Source: Arthrobacter sp. B0490 (lineage in GTDB: Bacteria; Actinomycetota; Actinomycetes; Actinomycetales; Micrococcaceae). From it: 64,000 bases of DNA. The stretch is taken from the NCBI RefSeq assembly GCF_002929355.1, contig NZ_PJIR01000002.1:186001-250000 (forward strand). The letters run 5' to 3'. This document shows positions 1 to 10,726 of the stretch, one piece after another (within the stretch, counting starts at the first letter, position 1; every line of letters begins with the position of its first letter). Below the pieces are notes generated by a model, which saw nothing but the letters and a program-made list of their open reading frames with translations, made no database searches and was not told where the DNA came from. Both the position numbers and the translations under genes were made by a program.

Positions 1-1142
1 ACGAGGAATGCCCCCGGCACCAGGAGCACCCGGGGGCCGCGCCGGTCGTAGATCCGTCCGACGACGGGGCCGAGCAGTCCCATGGCGAGGCCGCCGGGCA
101 GGAGCAGGAGGCCCGAGACCAGTGGGTCCATCCCGAGCACCGTCTGAACGTAGATGGGGATCAGGATGATGGTCCCGAAGAGCGCCATCATGCTGACCGC
201 GATCGCCACGATCGAGATGGTGAAGTTCCGCGAGGCGAAGACCCTGAGGTCGAGCAGCGCCGCGTCCCTGCGCTGCAGCATCAGCTGGCGTGCGACGAAG
301 ACGGCGAGCGCGGCGATGCCGATGGCCAGCGGGAGCCACGCGGGGACGGCGCTGCCCGTCGAGGCCTCGCCCAGCTGGCTGAGACCGTAGATGATGCCGC
401 CGAAGGCGAGGGCCGACAGGACGACGGAGGCGACGTCGATCGCCGACTTCCGCGGCGTCGTCACGTTCTGCATCTTCGCCGACCCGAAGCCGAGTGCGGC
501 GAGGGAGATCGGCAGGACGAGCCAGAACATCCAGCGCCAGTCGAGCACGCTGAGGATGGCGCCCGAGATGGTGGGGCCGAGGGCGGGCGCCACCGAGATG
601 ACGATCGAGATGTTGCCCATGATCTTGCCGCGCGAGGCGGGCGGTACGAGGGTCATGACAGTGGTCATGAGCAGGGGCATCATGATCGCGGTGCCGGTGG
701 CCTGGACGACCCGCCCGACCACGAGGACCTCGAAGCCCGGCGCCAGCGCGGCGATGAGCGTGCCGAGGCTGAACAGGCTCATGGCGGCCATGAACACCGG
801 CCGGGTGTTGAAGCGCTGGAGCAGGTAGCCGGTCACGGGGATCACGACGGCCATGGTCAGCATGAACGCCGTGCTCAGCCACTGGCCCGCACCGACCGTG
901 ATGCCGAGGTCCTCCACGAGCCGGGGGATCGCCACACCCATGATGGTCTCGTTCAGGATGACCACGAACGCCGAGATGAGCAGGAGCGTGATGACGAGCC
1001 TGTCGCGGGCCGGGAGTGCGCCCGGGATGCCTGCGGAGGTTCGCGGGGAGACGGCGTCGGGGGACACTGCCGTGCCGGGCAGCGCGACGGCATCCGGGCT
1101 GGGAAGCGCGTCGGAGACGCGGGACGGGGGACTCTGGGCCAT
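1..1142 (-). CDS. DHA2-family MFS multidrug efflux transporter (3' end outside window)
   Basis: Proton-driven drug exporter of the inner membrane; the substrate cannot be read from sequence. About 380 codons are visible and the frame is still open at base 1. Residues 1-48 are a polar Ser/Pro/Ala-rich tail. TM1 follows and contains the motif LNETIMGVAIPRL, with the D-x-G-type loop QRFNTRPVF and further helices after it. The 14-TM DHA2 (EmrB/QacA, LfrA-like) subgroup is inferred from motif C in TM5 (SVAPALGPTISG). The ATG at 1142 has no strong ribosome site. The gene is divergent from the thioesterase at 1433, and no TetR or MarR regulator is seen on this side. Confidence 0.85.
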   Translation of the reverse strand, partial: MAQSPPSRVSDALPSPDAVALPGTAVSPDAVSPRTSAGIPGALPARDRLVITLLLISAFVVILNETIMGVAIPRLVEDLGITVGAGQWLSTAFMLTMAVVIPVTGYLLQRFNTRPVFMAAMSLFSLGTLIAALAPGFEVLVVGRVVQATGTAIMMPLLMTTVMTLVPPASRGKIMGNISIVISVAPALGPTISGAILSVLDWRWMFWLVLPISLAALGFGSAKMQNVTTPRKSAIDVASVVLSALAFGGIIYGLSQLGEASTGSAVPAWLPLAIGIAALAVFVARQLMLQRRDAALLDLRVFASRNFTISIVAIAVSMMALFGTIILIPIYVQTVLGMDPLVSGLLLLPGGLAMGLLGPVVGRIYDRRGPRVLLVPGAFL

Positions 1143-1432
1143 GGTGATCCGCTCGGTTCGATCTGGTACCGCTCCACGACAGGGAGCTCTTCTGGGTGCC
1201 GGGTCGGCTGAGTGGACCCGGCGGGGCCACGGGGGACGGTGGTTCGCTCAATCAACAGAACCCCGGCCGCCGGAAGTCTATTCCGGCTTCCCGCGTACCG
1301 CCATCGGGACGAGGTCCCGGCGGACCGCCGGGTGCAGGTGCTCCGTTAGCATGGGGCGGGTGCGCCGCCCTGGATCCTGACGACCGGGCGCAGTCTCCGG
1401 TGCAGCCCCGCTTCCCGACGAAGGAGTTCCCC
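1143..1432. other. Divergent intergenic region
   Basis: This 290-bp spacer separates the divergent MFS and thioesterase genes. A TAGCAT box at 1347-1352 could serve the rightward gene with a leader of about 75 nt. No open frame here has a credible start or family resemblance. Confidence 0.4.
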
Positions 1433-2209
1433 GTGCCTGATTCTTTCTACCGCGACCTCGGCGGCGGGAGATTCGAGTCGACGATCCACGCGCAGGGGGC
1501 CTGGAACCCGGAGGAGCAGCACATGGCTCCCATCTCCGGACTCCTCACGCAGTGCCTGCTCGACTGCGAGCCTCGTGAGGGCATGCAGCTCAGCCGCCTC
1601 AGTTTCGACATCCTCGGCATGATCCCGGGCGGCGAGTTCGAGGTGAGCACCGCCGTCGTGCGGCCCGGACGGACGATCGAACTGCTGGAGGCACGCATGG
1701 AGGCCGGCGGCCGGACGGCGATCGTCGCGAAGGCGTGGCGGCTCGGCATGCAGGACACCGCGGCCGTGGCAGCCGTCGAGGATCCGCGCATCCCCGGCCC
1801 GGAGGACGCAGGACCGCACGAGGGCATGACGGCGTGGCCCGGCGGCTTCATCAGGGCCCTCGAGGTGCGCGTCGTCCCCGGACACCGCCCGGGACGGGGG
1901 CAGGTGTGGATGCGGAACCCGCACCCGATGGTCGACGGGGAGGCGGCCCCCGACGTCGTGCGGCTGGTCGGCATGATGGATGCAGCCAACGGCATCGCCA
2001 CGCGCGTGGCGCCCGGCGGCGACAGCTGGATGTACCCCAACGTCGACCTCCAGATCCACCTCCACCGCATGCCGCACGGCGAATGGCTGGGCCTGGACAC
2101 CCGGGTGACGTTCGGCGGGCACGGGGTCGGCCTGACCTCGAGCGTGGTGCACGACGTCGACGGCCCCTTCGGCCGCGTCGAGCAGATCCTCACTGTCCGG
2201 AAACTCTGA
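1433..2209 (+). CDS. TesB-like thioesterase family protein
   Basis: Predicted cytoplasmic acyl-CoA thioesterase of 258 residues, the size of a double-hotdog protein. The N-terminal half (FYRDLGGGRFESTIHAQGAW) and the central ARMEAGGRTAIVAKAWRL stretch are typical of actinobacterial members. The GTG at 1433 is chosen because AAGGAG (1421-1426) lies six bases ahead; the open frame extends upstream but without a site like this. The physiological acyl-CoA is unknown. The gene stands alone, followed by about 150 bp before the DUF427 gene. Confidence 0.75.
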   Translation: MPDSFYRDLGGGRFESTIHAQGAWNPEEQHMAPISGLLTQCLLDCEPREGMQLSRLSFDILGMIPGGEFEVSTAVVRPGRTIELLEARMEAGGRTAIVAKAWRLGMQDTAAVAAVEDPRIPGPEDAGPHEGMTAWPGGFIRALEVRVVPGHRPGRGQVWMRNPHPMVDGEAAPDVVRLVGMMDAANGIATRVAPGGDSWMYPNVDLQIHLHRMPHGEWLGLDTRVTFGGHGVGLTSSVVHDVDGPFGRVEQILTVRKL

Positions 2210-2365
2210 CCCCGGCGGCCCGAACACGCCCGGCACGCCGGGCACCCCGATGACGCCGGGTGTCGTGCGCCCGGAATGCGACGGCCGGCCCGATCGTTGC
2301 ACGGCACGGAACCGCCGTAGGCCCCGGCGGCCGCCCCACGGAACCGCGGGCCCAGAGGAGGAAGC

Positions 2366-2650
2366 ATGCCGAAAGCAGTGTGGAAGGGCAGGATCGTCGC
2401 GGAGTCCGCGCACACCGTCCTGGTCGACGGGAACCACTACTTCCCGCCGGATTCGATCGCCCAGGAGTACTTCGTCCCGTCCGAGAAGCACACCGTGTGC
2501 TCCTGGAAGGGCACGGCCGGCTACTACAGCCTGGAGATCGACGGCGAGCGTAACGCGGACGCCGCCTGGATCTACCCGGACCCGAAAGAAGCGGCGGAGA
2601 ACATCCGCGGTCACTACGCTTTCTGGAAGGGCGTCACGGTCAGCGACTGA
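2366..2650 (+). CDS. DUF427 domain-containing protein
   Basis: Small 94-residue cytoplasmic protein that consists of one DUF427 domain. Marks are the opening KAVWKGRIVAES, the FPPDSI segment, CSWKGTAGYYSL and the closing WIYPDPKEAAENI. The biochemical role of the family is not established. A GAGGAGG-type ribosome site sits just before the ATG, and an intrinsic terminator follows at 2662-2690, so it appears to be monocistronic. Confidence 0.85.
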   Translation: MPKAVWKGRIVAESAHTVLVDGNHYFPPDSIAQEYFVPSEKHTVCSWKGTAGYYSLEIDGERNADAAWIYPDPKEAAENIRGHYAFWKGVTVSD

Positions 2651-2661
2651 TCGTTGCAGCG

Positions 2662-2690
2662 AGGGGCGCCGTCCTGCCGACGGCGCCCCT
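2662..2690 (+). terminator. Terminator after DUF427 gene
   Basis: Perfect 12-bp inverted repeat (aggggcgccgtc and its complement) with a 5-nt loop, 11 nt after the stop codon. The tail is only weakly T-rich, as is common in high-GC actinobacteria. Confidence 0.75.
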
Positions 2691-2759
2691 TCCCGTGCCG
2701 CCGGTACGCGCACCATTCCACCCGACCGCGCCTCCGGGCGCGACGACGAAGGAGAACCC

Positions 2760-3791
2760 ATGGAGTACCGCAAACTCGGCAACAGCGGCACCTCGGTGTC
2801 CCACCTGGCCCTCGGCACGATGACCTTCGGCGCGGAATCGGACGAGGCGGCGTCCCACGCGATCCTCTCCGACTACGCCGCAGCGGGCGGCAACCTGATC
2901 GACACCGCGGACGTCTACACCGCGGGCACCTCGGAGGAGATCATCGGCCGGTGGCTCGCGAAGAACCCTGCGGAGCGGGACCGCATGGTCCTGGCGTCCA
3001 AGGGCCGGTTCCCGATGGGTGACGACGTCAACGATCTCGGACTCTCCCGCCGCCACCTCCGACGCGCCCTCGACGCCTCGCTGACACGTCTCGGCGTCGA
3101 CCACATCGACCTGTACCAGGTCCACTCGTGGGATCCGGTGACACCGCTCGAGGAGACCCTCGGCTTCCTGGACGAAGCCGTGGTGCAGGGCAGGATCGGC
3201 TACTACGGGTTCTCCAACTACACGGGGTGGCAGCTCACGAAGGCGTACCAGATCGCCCGCCAGCGGGGCTACTCGCTGCCGGTCACCCTGCAGCCGCAGT
3301 ACTCGCTGCTCGTGCGGGAGATCGAGGCGGAGATCGTCCCGGCTGTGCTCGACGCCGGGATGGGCATGCTGCCGTGGTCCCCGCTGGGTGGCGGCTGGCT
3401 GACCGGCAAGTACACCCGCGACACCGTACCGACCGGCGCCACCCGGCTGGGCGAGAACCCGCAGCGCGGCATGGAGGCCTGGGAGAAGCGCAACGCGCAG
3501 GACAGGACCTGGCGCATCATCGACACGGTGACGGGCATCGCCGGCGAGCGCGGTGTCGGTGCGTCACACGTGGCGCTGGCCTGGGTTGCGGCGCAACCCG
3601 CCGTGACGTCGGTGATCCTCGGGGCGCGCACGCAGGAACAGCTGGCCGACAACCTCGCCTCCGCGGAGCTCGAACTGACGAGCGAGGAACTGGCCCGTCT
3701 CGACGAGGTCAGCACGCCGACCTTCAGCGACTACCCGTACGGGATCCCGGGCGTGGAGCAGCGCAGCCGCCGCGTCGACGGCGGACAATAG
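2760..3791 (+). CDS. Aldo/keto reductase
   Basis: NAD(P)H-dependent carbonyl reductase of the (beta/alpha)8 aldo/keto reductase superfamily, 343 residues, cytoplasmic. The catalytic tetrad is visible as Asp48 and Tyr53 (LIDTADVY), Lys81 (LASKG) and His122 (YQVHSWD). The length and the WSPLGGGWLTGKY motif place it near the Kv-beta / YhdN-like group; the natural substrate is unknown. The ATG at 2760 has GAAGGAG five bases upstream; the long open frame before it is not coding. A hairpin terminator follows. Confidence 0.9.
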   Translation: MEYRKLGNSGTSVSHLALGTMTFGAESDEAASHAILSDYAAAGGNLIDTADVYTAGTSEEIIGRWLAKNPAERDRMVLASKGRFPMGDDVNDLGLSRRHLRRALDASLTRLGVDHIDLYQVHSWDPVTPLEETLGFLDEAVVQGRIGYYGFSNYTGWQLTKAYQIARQRGYSLPVTLQPQYSLLVREIEAEIVPAVLDAGMGMLPWSPLGGGWLTGKYTRDTVPTGATRLGENPQRGMEAWEKRNAQDRTWRIIDTVTGIAGERGVGASHVALAWVAAQPAVTSVILGARTQEQLADNLASAELELTSEELARLDEVSTPTFSDYPYGIPGVEQRSRRVDGGQ

Positions 3792-3797
3792 GCCGCC

Positions 3798-3828
3798 GGG
3801 CCGGTCGGGCGCTACGCCCGGCCGGCCC
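3798..3828 (+). terminator. Terminator after aldo/keto reductase gene
   Basis: 14-bp stem (gggccggtcgggcg against its complement, with one G-U pair) and a 3-nt loop, starting 7 nt after the stop codon. Confidence 0.7.
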
Positions 3829-3902
3829 GCCTCGCAGTCCCGGACCTACACTGGAGCCCTCCCGCGCTCCGTTGCGCCGGACATCGGCGAAAGGCGTCCA
3901 CC

Positions 3903-4445
3903 ATGGCCAGGGTCCTCTATTCCGCCTCCATGTCCCTCGACGGCTACATCGCCGGACCAGGCGGTGACATGTCCTGGCTCACCCCGTTCATCCAGCCGAA
4001 TCCGGAGGCGGACGCGCTCGCCGGGCGGATCGGTGCCCTCCTGATCGGCAACCGCACCTTCACCGGGGACGATCCCAACAGCGGGACCGACGCCGAAGGC
4101 GCCTTCGGCGGCACCTGGTCCGGGCCCCAGTTCGTGGTGACGCATTCCCCGCCCGCCGACGGCGGACCGGACGGCGTCCAGTACGTGAGCGACGTCGTCC
4201 TCGGCCTCGACCGCGCCGAGGAGGCCGCGAAGGACGGCTACGTCGCAGTCCTCGGCGCCGACATCGCACGGCAGTGCCTCGCCCTCGGACGCCTGCACGA
4301 GGTCCTGGTGTTCGTCGAGCCGGTGCTGCTGGGCGCCGGGACGCGGCTCCTCGACGTGCCGGGCGGCACGAACGTCGCCCTCCGGCCGCGTTCCGCCACG
4401 CACCACGGGCACGAGACGAACCTGTGGATGGACGTCCTTCCCTGA
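3903..4445 (+). CDS. Dihydrofolate reductase family protein (RibD C-terminal fold)
   Basis: Protein of 180 residues with the RibD-C/DHFR fold. It opens with the typical VLYSASMSLDGYIAGPGGDM and has the late motif VLVFVEPVLLGAGTRLLD. Such stand-alone proteins are predicted NAD(P)H-dependent reductases of unknown substrate. It is not the RibD of the riboflavin operon at 43.7 kb. A TACACT box at 3846-3851 could be its -10 element, with a leader of about 45 nt and a GAAAGG-like site before the ATG. Confidence 0.8.
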   Translation: MARVLYSASMSLDGYIAGPGGDMSWLTPFIQPNPEADALAGRIGALLIGNRTFTGDDPNSGTDAEGAFGGTWSGPQFVVTHSPPADGGPDGVQYVSDVVLGLDRAEEAAKDGYVAVLGADIARQCLALGRLHEVLVFVEPVLLGAGTRLLDVPGGTNVALRPRSATHHGHETNLWMDVLP

Positions 4446-4500
4446 CACCGTCCTGCGGCCGGTATCGGCAGCCGCGTCCTGCGGGTCACCGCGCACTGCC

Positions 4501-4512
4501 TACGATGGAGGG
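4501..4512 (+). promoter_or_regulatory. -10 box of a leaderless-type promoter
   Basis: TACGAT at 4501-4506 ends 6 nt before the ATG at 4513. A transcript would therefore begin at or next to the start codon. Confidence 0.5.
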
Positions 4513-5253
4513 ATGAGGACTCCGTGGAAGGGCGCTGCAGGGCTGGCGCTCGTCGTCGACCCCGCATCGGACGACGCCGCCCGGGAGCTCGACCGGGGGA
4601 TCTGCCTGCTGCGCGAGGTCGCGGCCGGCACCCGACCGGCCACCCTGCGCCTCTACCGTCCGAGCCCCACCGTGGCCTTCGGGCAGCGCGACGCGCGGCT
4701 GCCGGGCTTCTCGGCGGCGAGCGGATCCGCGGCCGCGCAGGGCTTCGAGCCCCTCGTCCGCAGGGCCGGCGGCCGTGCCGCCGCATACCACCGGAGCTGC
4801 CTGATCGTCGACCACGTCGAACCGGCCGACGACGCCGTCGCAGGGACCCGCGCGCGCTTCGCCGCCTTCGGTGACTTCTTCGCGCAGGTACTCGCCGACG
4901 TCGGCATCGACGCGCACGTGGGCGAGGTGCCGGGGGAGTACTGCCCCGGCGAGTTCAGCGTCCACGGACGGCGCGACGGCGTACCCGCGGTCAAGCTCGT
5001 CGGCACGGCCCAGCGCGTCGTCGCGGGGGCGTGGCTGTTCTCGTCCGTCGTGGTCGTCGAGGACGCCGAACCCCTGCGGGCGGTGCTCACCGATGTGTAC
5101 ACGGCTCTCGGCCTCGCGTGGGAGCCGGCGACGGCGGGCGCGGCGCAGGACCTCGTGCCCGGGGTAACGGTCGACGCCGTCGAGACGGCGCTCCTGGCGG
5201 CTTATGCCGCCGTCGTGCAGCTCGAAGCCCCCGCGGCCACGCGTACCGCCTGA
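4513..5253 (+). CDS. Lipoate--protein ligase family protein
   Basis: BPL/LPL-fold protein of 246 residues, expected to transfer or ligate lipoate (or a related acyl group) to target lysines. Seen are the RPSPTVAFGQRD segment, VRRAGGRAAAYH (a variant of the R-R-x-S-G-G-G motif) and KLVGTAQRVVAGAWLFSSVV, whose lysine matches the conserved lysine of the family. It lacks the C-terminal accessory domain of long LplA enzymes. The first Gly-rich motif is altered, so the exact activity is uncertain. It appears to be transcribed without a leader from TACGAT at 4501. Confidence 0.75.
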   Translation: MRTPWKGAAGLALVVDPASDDAARELDRGICLLREVAAGTRPATLRLYRPSPTVAFGQRDARLPGFSAASGSAAAQGFEPLVRRAGGRAAAYHRSCLIVDHVEPADDAVAGTRARFAAFGDFFAQVLADVGIDAHVGEVPGEYCPGEFSVHGRRDGVPAVKLVGTAQRVVAGAWLFSSVVVVEDAEPLRAVLTDVYTALGLAWEPATAGAAQDLVPGVTVDAVETALLAAYAAVVQLEAPAATRTA

Positions 5254-5380
5254 TGCCCTGGGGCTGCGCGCAGGCGGCGTCCCGTTCGCGGCCCTGCGAT
5301 GACGTCGCACCGCCGGTTTCCCACGGTGTCGCGCGCTTGGAGGCACAGGAGGCGTCGCCGCGTCCGGGGCCCTACGACGA

Positions 5381-5422
5381 CGAGGGCGCACCGCCGGCTT
5401 CCTGTGCCGTCGTGCGCCCTCG
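5381..5422. terminator. Bidirectional hairpin between convergent genes
   Basis: 10-bp perfect arms (cgagggcgca / tgcgccctcg) around a 22-nt loop, between the lipoate-ligase-like gene (+) and the MBL gene (-). A second, weaker copy of the same text occurs around 5295-5345. Confidence 0.5.
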
Positions 5423-5448
5423 ATGTGCTGCGGCCCGCCGGGCAGTCG

Positions 5449-6078
5449 TCAGTGCCCGCGGTCGACCCATTCCTCGAGGTGCGGCGACTCGTCGCCGATG
5501 GTCGTGCTGTCCCCGTGGCCGGTGCGCGCGATCGTCTCCGGCGGCAGGGTGAGCAGCCGTGTGCGGATGGACTCGATGATCGTCGGGAAGTCGCTGTAGG
5601 AGCGGCCCGTGGCGCCCGGTCCGCCCTGGAAGAGCGTGTCGCCCGTGAAGACGGTGCCTGCTTCCTCGAGGTAGTAGCAGACGGAACCGGGCGAGTGTCC
5701 GGGGGTGTGCAGTGCCGTCAGGGTCACCCCGGCGACGTCGATCGTGTCGCCGTCGCTGATCCACCGGTCCGGGCTCAGGGCAGGGAACACCATGGTCCAC
5801 AGTTCGCGGTCGCCGTCGTGCAGGTGGACGGGTGCGTGGACGGCGTCGACGAGATCGCCGACCGCCCGGATGTGGTCGTCGTGGGCGTGCGTCAGGAGGA
5901 TCGCCCGGACGGGCCGTCCGTTGATCCGGTCGAGGATCGCGGCGGCGTCGTGCGGTGCGTCGATCACCACGCATTCGTCGTCGTCGCCCACGATCCACAC
6001 GTTGTTGTCGACGTCCCACGTGCCGCCGTCGAGCGAGAAGGTGCCCGAGGTGACGAGGTGTTCCACCCGCGCCGCCAT
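5449..6078 (-). CDS. MBL-fold metallo-hydrolase, mscR-linked
   Basis: Metallo-beta-lactamase-fold hydrolase of 209 residues. The metal motif is THAHDDHIR (H-x-H-x-D-H), with a later HTPGHSPGSVCYYL and FTGDTLFQGGPGATGRS, as in glyoxalase II-like enzymes. Its ATG overlaps the mscR stop by one base (TGATG), so the two are translationally coupled. By position it may hydrolyse S-formylmycothiol, the MscR product, to formate and mycothiol. That role is inferred from context and the family, not shown by the sequence alone. Confidence 0.85.
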   Translation of the reverse strand: MAARVEHLVTSGTFSLDGGTWDVDNNVWIVGDDDECVVIDAPHDAAAILDRINGRPVRAILLTHAHDDHIRAVGDLVDAVHAPVHLHDGDRELWTMVFPALSPDRWISDGDTIDVAGVTLTALHTPGHSPGSVCYYLEEAGTVFTGDTLFQGGPGATGRSYSDFPTIIESIRTRLLTLPPETIARTGHGDSTTIGDESPHLEEWVDRGH

Positions 6079-7163
6079 CAGAGCTCCACCACCGAGCGGA
6101 GGACGGCGCCGCCATGCATCTTGCCGAAGGCTTCCTCGACCTGGTCCAGGCGGATGCGCTCGGTCACGAAGGCATCGAGGTCGAGGTTGCCCTGGAGGTA
6201 GTGGCTGACGAGCATCGGGAAGTCGCGGCTCGGCAGGCAGTCGCCGTACCAGGAGGACTTCAGCGAACCGCCGCGCCCGAAGACGTCGAGCAGCGGCAGG
6301 TCGACGGTCATGTCCGGTGTGGGGACGCCCACGAGCACCACCGTGCCGGCGAGGTCGCGCGCGTAGAACGCCTGCTTGTAGGTTTCCGGACGGCCGACGG
6401 CGTCGATCACCACGTCGGCGCCGTTGCCGCCGGTGAGGGCGCGGATGGCCTCCACCGGGTCCTCGTCCTTCGAGTTGAGGACGTGCGTCGCGCCGAGGCC
6501 CTTCGCGAGCTCGAGCTTCCGGTCGTCGATGTCGACCGCGATGATCGTGGTGGCTCCGGCGAGCTTCGAGCCTGCGACGGCGGCGATCCCGACGCCGCCG
6601 CACCCGATGACGGCGACCGAGTCGCCGCGGGAGACGTTGCCCGTGTTGATCGCGGCGCCGATCCCGGCCATGACCCCGCAGCCGAGGAGGCCCACGGCGG
6701 CGGCGTCCGCTGCCGGGTCCACCTTGGTGCACTGGCCGGCCGCGACGAGGGTCTTCTCGGCGAAGGCGCCGATGCCGAGCGCGGGGGACAGGACGGTGCC
6801 GTCCTCGAGGGTCATCTTCTGGGTGGCGTTGTGCGTGTCGAAGCAGTACTGGGGTTCGCCGCGGCGGCAGGCACGACACTCGCCGCAGACGGCACGCCAG
6901 TTGAGGATCACCCGGTCGCCGGGTGCCACGGTGGTGACGCCGTCGCCCACGGCACTGACGACGCCGGTCGCCTCGTGGCCCAGCAGGAACGGGAACTCGT
7001 CGTTGATGCCGCCCTGCTTGTAGTGCAGGTCGGTATGGCAGACGCCGCAGGTCAGGATGTCGACGAGCGCCTCACCGGGCCCCGGGTCCGGCACCAGGAT
7101 GGTCTCGATGGCGGCGGGGGCATCCTTCGCCCGCACCACGACGCCCTGAACTCTGTGCACCAT
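6078..7163 (-). CDS. mscR: S-(hydroxymethyl)mycothiol dehydrogenase
   Basis: Zinc alcohol dehydrogenase of 361 residues that oxidises the formaldehyde-mycothiol adduct with NAD+; it is the actinobacterial counterpart of the glutathione-dependent enzyme. The catalytic zinc site is CGVCHTD (Cys42) with GHE at 62-64. The structural zinc is held by Cys93, Cys96, Cys99 and Cys107, and the nucleotide site is GCGGVG at 187-192. Its opening MVHRVQGVV and the run [12 protein letters not shown] match MscR closely. Start ATG 7163 has GGAAGGA upstream, preceded by a strong hairpin. It leads into the MBL hydrolase gene. Confidence 0.93.
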   Translation of the reverse strand: MVHRVQGVVVRAKDAPAAIETILVPDPGPGEALVDILTCGVCHTDLHYKQGGINDEFPFLLGHEATGVVSAVGDGVTTVAPGDRVILNWRAVCGECRACRRGEPQYCFDTHNATQKMTLEDGTVLSPALGIGAFAEKTLVAAGQCTKVDPAADAAAVGLLGCGVMAGIGAAINTGNVSRGDSVAVIGCGGVGIAAVAGSKLAGATTIIAVDIDDRKLELAKGLGATHVLNSKDEDPVEAIRALTGGNGADVVIDAVGRPETYKQAFYARDLAGTVVLVGVPTPDMTVDLPLLDVFGRGGSLKSSWYGDCLPSRDFPMLVSHYLQGNLDLDAFVTERIRLDQVEEAFGKMHGGAVLRSVVEL

Positions 7164-7180
7164 GTTCTCGCTGTCCTTCC

Positions 7181-7222
7181 GCTGGGAGCGGTGGCCCGTC
7201 TCGCGGGCGCACCGCTCCCAGC
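7181..7222 (-). terminator. Strong hairpin between mrx1 and mscR
   Basis: 13-bp perfect outer arms (gctgggagcggtg and complement at 7210-7222) extended by a 5-bp inner stem (7194-7198 with 7204-7208) and one bulged G. It ends just before the mscR ribosome site. It could terminate mrx1 transcripts or act as a structured mscR leader. Confidence 0.55.
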
Positions 7223-7258
7223 ATATGGGGGACTGCCCCGGCGCGGGGAAGGCGATTG

Positions 7259-7516
7259 CTAGGCGGCGAGCCTGGTCCTCACGTCAGCCAGGGAGGGGTT
7301 CGTCGCGGTGGTGCCGTCGGGGAAGATCACGGTCGGCACGGTCTGGTTGCCGCCGTTGAGGGAGGCCACGAGCTCGGCGGTCCCTTCGACCTCCTCGATG
7401 TTGACCTCGTTGTAGCCGATGCCCTGAGCATCGAGCTGGGACTTCAGGCGACGGCAGTACCCGCACCACGAGGTCGAGAACATGGTGATGGATCCGGCTT
7501 CTGGCGTGTAGTCCAC
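7259..7516 (-). CDS. mrx1: Mycoredoxin-1 (glutaredoxin-like)
   Basis: 85-residue glutaredoxin-fold oxidoreductase that reduces mixed disulfides between proteins and mycothiol. The active site is Cys18-Gly-Tyr-Cys21 in [14 protein letters not shown], with the cis-proline motif TVPTV (Pro61) and the family segment [15 protein letters not shown]. The GTG at 7516 is chosen because GGAG precedes it and because it gives the normal family length. It lies upstream of mscR on the same strand, which makes a mycothiol redox/detoxification neighbourhood. It is divergent from the chorismate mutase gene. Confidence 0.9.
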   Translation of the reverse strand: MDYTPEAGSITMFSTSWCGYCRRLKSQLDAQGIGYNEVNIEEVEGTAELVASLNGGNQTVPTVIFPDGTTATNPSLADVRTRLAA

Positions 7517-7630
7517 GGTGCTCCTCAGGTCTGGGTACGGGTTCGCCGCACCCTGTCTCGGTCTGCGGACGACTCCTCGCGCCCGCAGACTCGTCAACGC
7601 GGACAGGCGCCGGGCCATTCCTCGCACCGG

Positions 7631-7642
7631 TAGGCTCACGCC
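7631..7642 (+). promoter_or_regulatory. -10 box of a leaderless-type promoter
   Basis: TAGGCT at 7631-7636 ends 6 nt before the ATG at 7643, with no ribosome site between. Confidence 0.5.
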
Positions 7643-7945
7643 ATGGCTGAAGCAGACGAAGAGCAGAACGCGAAGCAGTTGGCAGCGGTCCGGGTGGCCA
7701 TCGACGAGGTGGACGAGCAGATCGTGGCCCTCATCTCGCGTCGCGAGCGGCTCGTCCGCCGGGCGGGAACCCTCAAGCGCGACGACGCCTCCGTTCGCGC
7801 CCCGGCGCGGGTGGAGCGGGTCATCACGAACGTGCGGGGTTATGCGGAGAAGCAGGGGGTGGACCCCACCGTCGTGGAGCAGACCTACCGTGCCATGATC
7901 TCGGCGTTCATCGAGTTCGAGCTGAGGGTGCGGCGGGAGCCCTGA
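7643..7945 (+). CDS. Chorismate mutase (AroQ class)
   Basis: All-helical 100-residue protein of the AroQ fold, converting chorismate to prephenate for Phe/Tyr synthesis. The first helix carries [25 protein letters not shown], in pattern the family's D-x2-D-x2-I-x2-L-x2-R repeat, with [14 protein letters not shown] in the middle. It has no prephenate dehydratase or DAHP synthase domain. Free-standing small AroQ proteins in actinobacteria often need a DAHP synthase partner for full activity. It is single, with thrS promoter sequences behind it. Confidence 0.85.
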   Translation: MAEADEEQNAKQLAAVRVAIDEVDEQIVALISRRERLVRRAGTLKRDDASVRAPARVERVITNVRGYAEKQGVDPTVVEQTYRAMISAFIEFELRVRREP

Positions 7946-7988
7946 CCGGCGCCGACCGTCCCCTGCGGGGCGTGCGACGGCGAGCTTG

Positions 7989-8018
7989 TTGGTCGGCCCT
8001 CCGACCACCCGATACGAT
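7989..8018 (+). promoter_or_regulatory. Candidate thrS promoter with inverted repeat
   Basis: TTGGTC (7989-7994), an 18-nt spacer and TACGAT (8013-8018). A 6-bp inverted repeat, ggtcgg at 7991-7996 and ccgacc at 8001-8006, overlaps the -35 box and spacer and could be an operator or the end of the upstream transcript. About 70 nt of leader follow. Confidence 0.4.
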
Positions 8019-8096
8019 CAGGACGGCGGTCCCGGCCCTCACCGGGGTCCGTCGCGCCCGTTCGGGCACCTATTTCCCCAGCACCAAGGAGACCCC

Positions 8097-10108
<2,012 letters not shown>

Positions 10109-10109
<1 letters not shown>

Positions 10110-10726
10110 TGGCCGACGGGGGCAGTCCGGACGGTGGTGGGGCCACCGCGTACCCGGGGGACGCGGCGGTGACGGACGATTTCGAGCTCGCGGGCGTGCC
10201 CGACTCCTTCCAGCGCCTCTGGACACCGCACCGCCTCGCCTACATCAAGGGCGGGCAGGAGCAGGTCACGTCGGAGAAGACCTGCCCGTTCTGCCACGCG
10301 CCGCAGCTGGGCGATGAGGAATCGCTGATCGTGCACCGCGGCACCTACGCCTATGTGCTGCTGAATCTCTTCCCGTACAACGCCGGCCACCTCCTCGTCT
10401 GCCCCTACCGTCACGTCCCCGACTACACGGACATCGACGAGGCGGAGACCGCCGAGATCGCCGCCCTCACGCAGACCGCGATGCGCGTGCTGCGCCAGGT
10501 CTCCAACCCCTCCGGCTTCAACCTCGGCATGAACCAGGGGGTCACGGGCGGCGCCGGCATCGCGGCCCACCTCCACCAGCACGTGGTGCCGCGATGGGGC
10601 GGCGACGGCAACTTCCTGCCGATCATCGCGCAGACCAAGGCCATCACGCAGACGCTCGGCGAGGTCCGCGAGCAGGTGGCGGCGGCGTGGCCGTCGGCCG
10701 GTGACGCGCGGGGATCGGCCTCCTGA
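10109..10726 (+). CDS. HIT family nucleotide phosphorylase/hydrolase
   Basis: Histidine-triad protein of 205 residues. The triad is His154-Leu-His156-Gln-His158 in AAHLHQHVVPRW, and an upstream CPFCH motif sits in the N-terminal part. The protein occupies the same place as the mycobacterial diadenosine-tetraphosphate phosphorylase (between thrS and the PIP synthase gene), so Ap4A turnover is a reasonable guess. ThrRS-type enzymes make Ap4A as a side product, which would fit the operon. It is coupled to both neighbours by one-base TGATG overlaps. Confidence 0.9.

Noticed and set aside
1346..2818. Long minus-strand open frames opposite the thioesterase and DUF427 genes
   Set aside because: High-GC DNA leaves the opposite strand open by chance. 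Their translations are Arg/His/Pro-rich and match no family, while the plus strand has family motifs and ribosome sites.
7946..8096. T-box or other riboswitch before thrS
   Set aside because: The leader is only about 75 nt with small hairpins, and no T-box sequence or specifier loop could be found.
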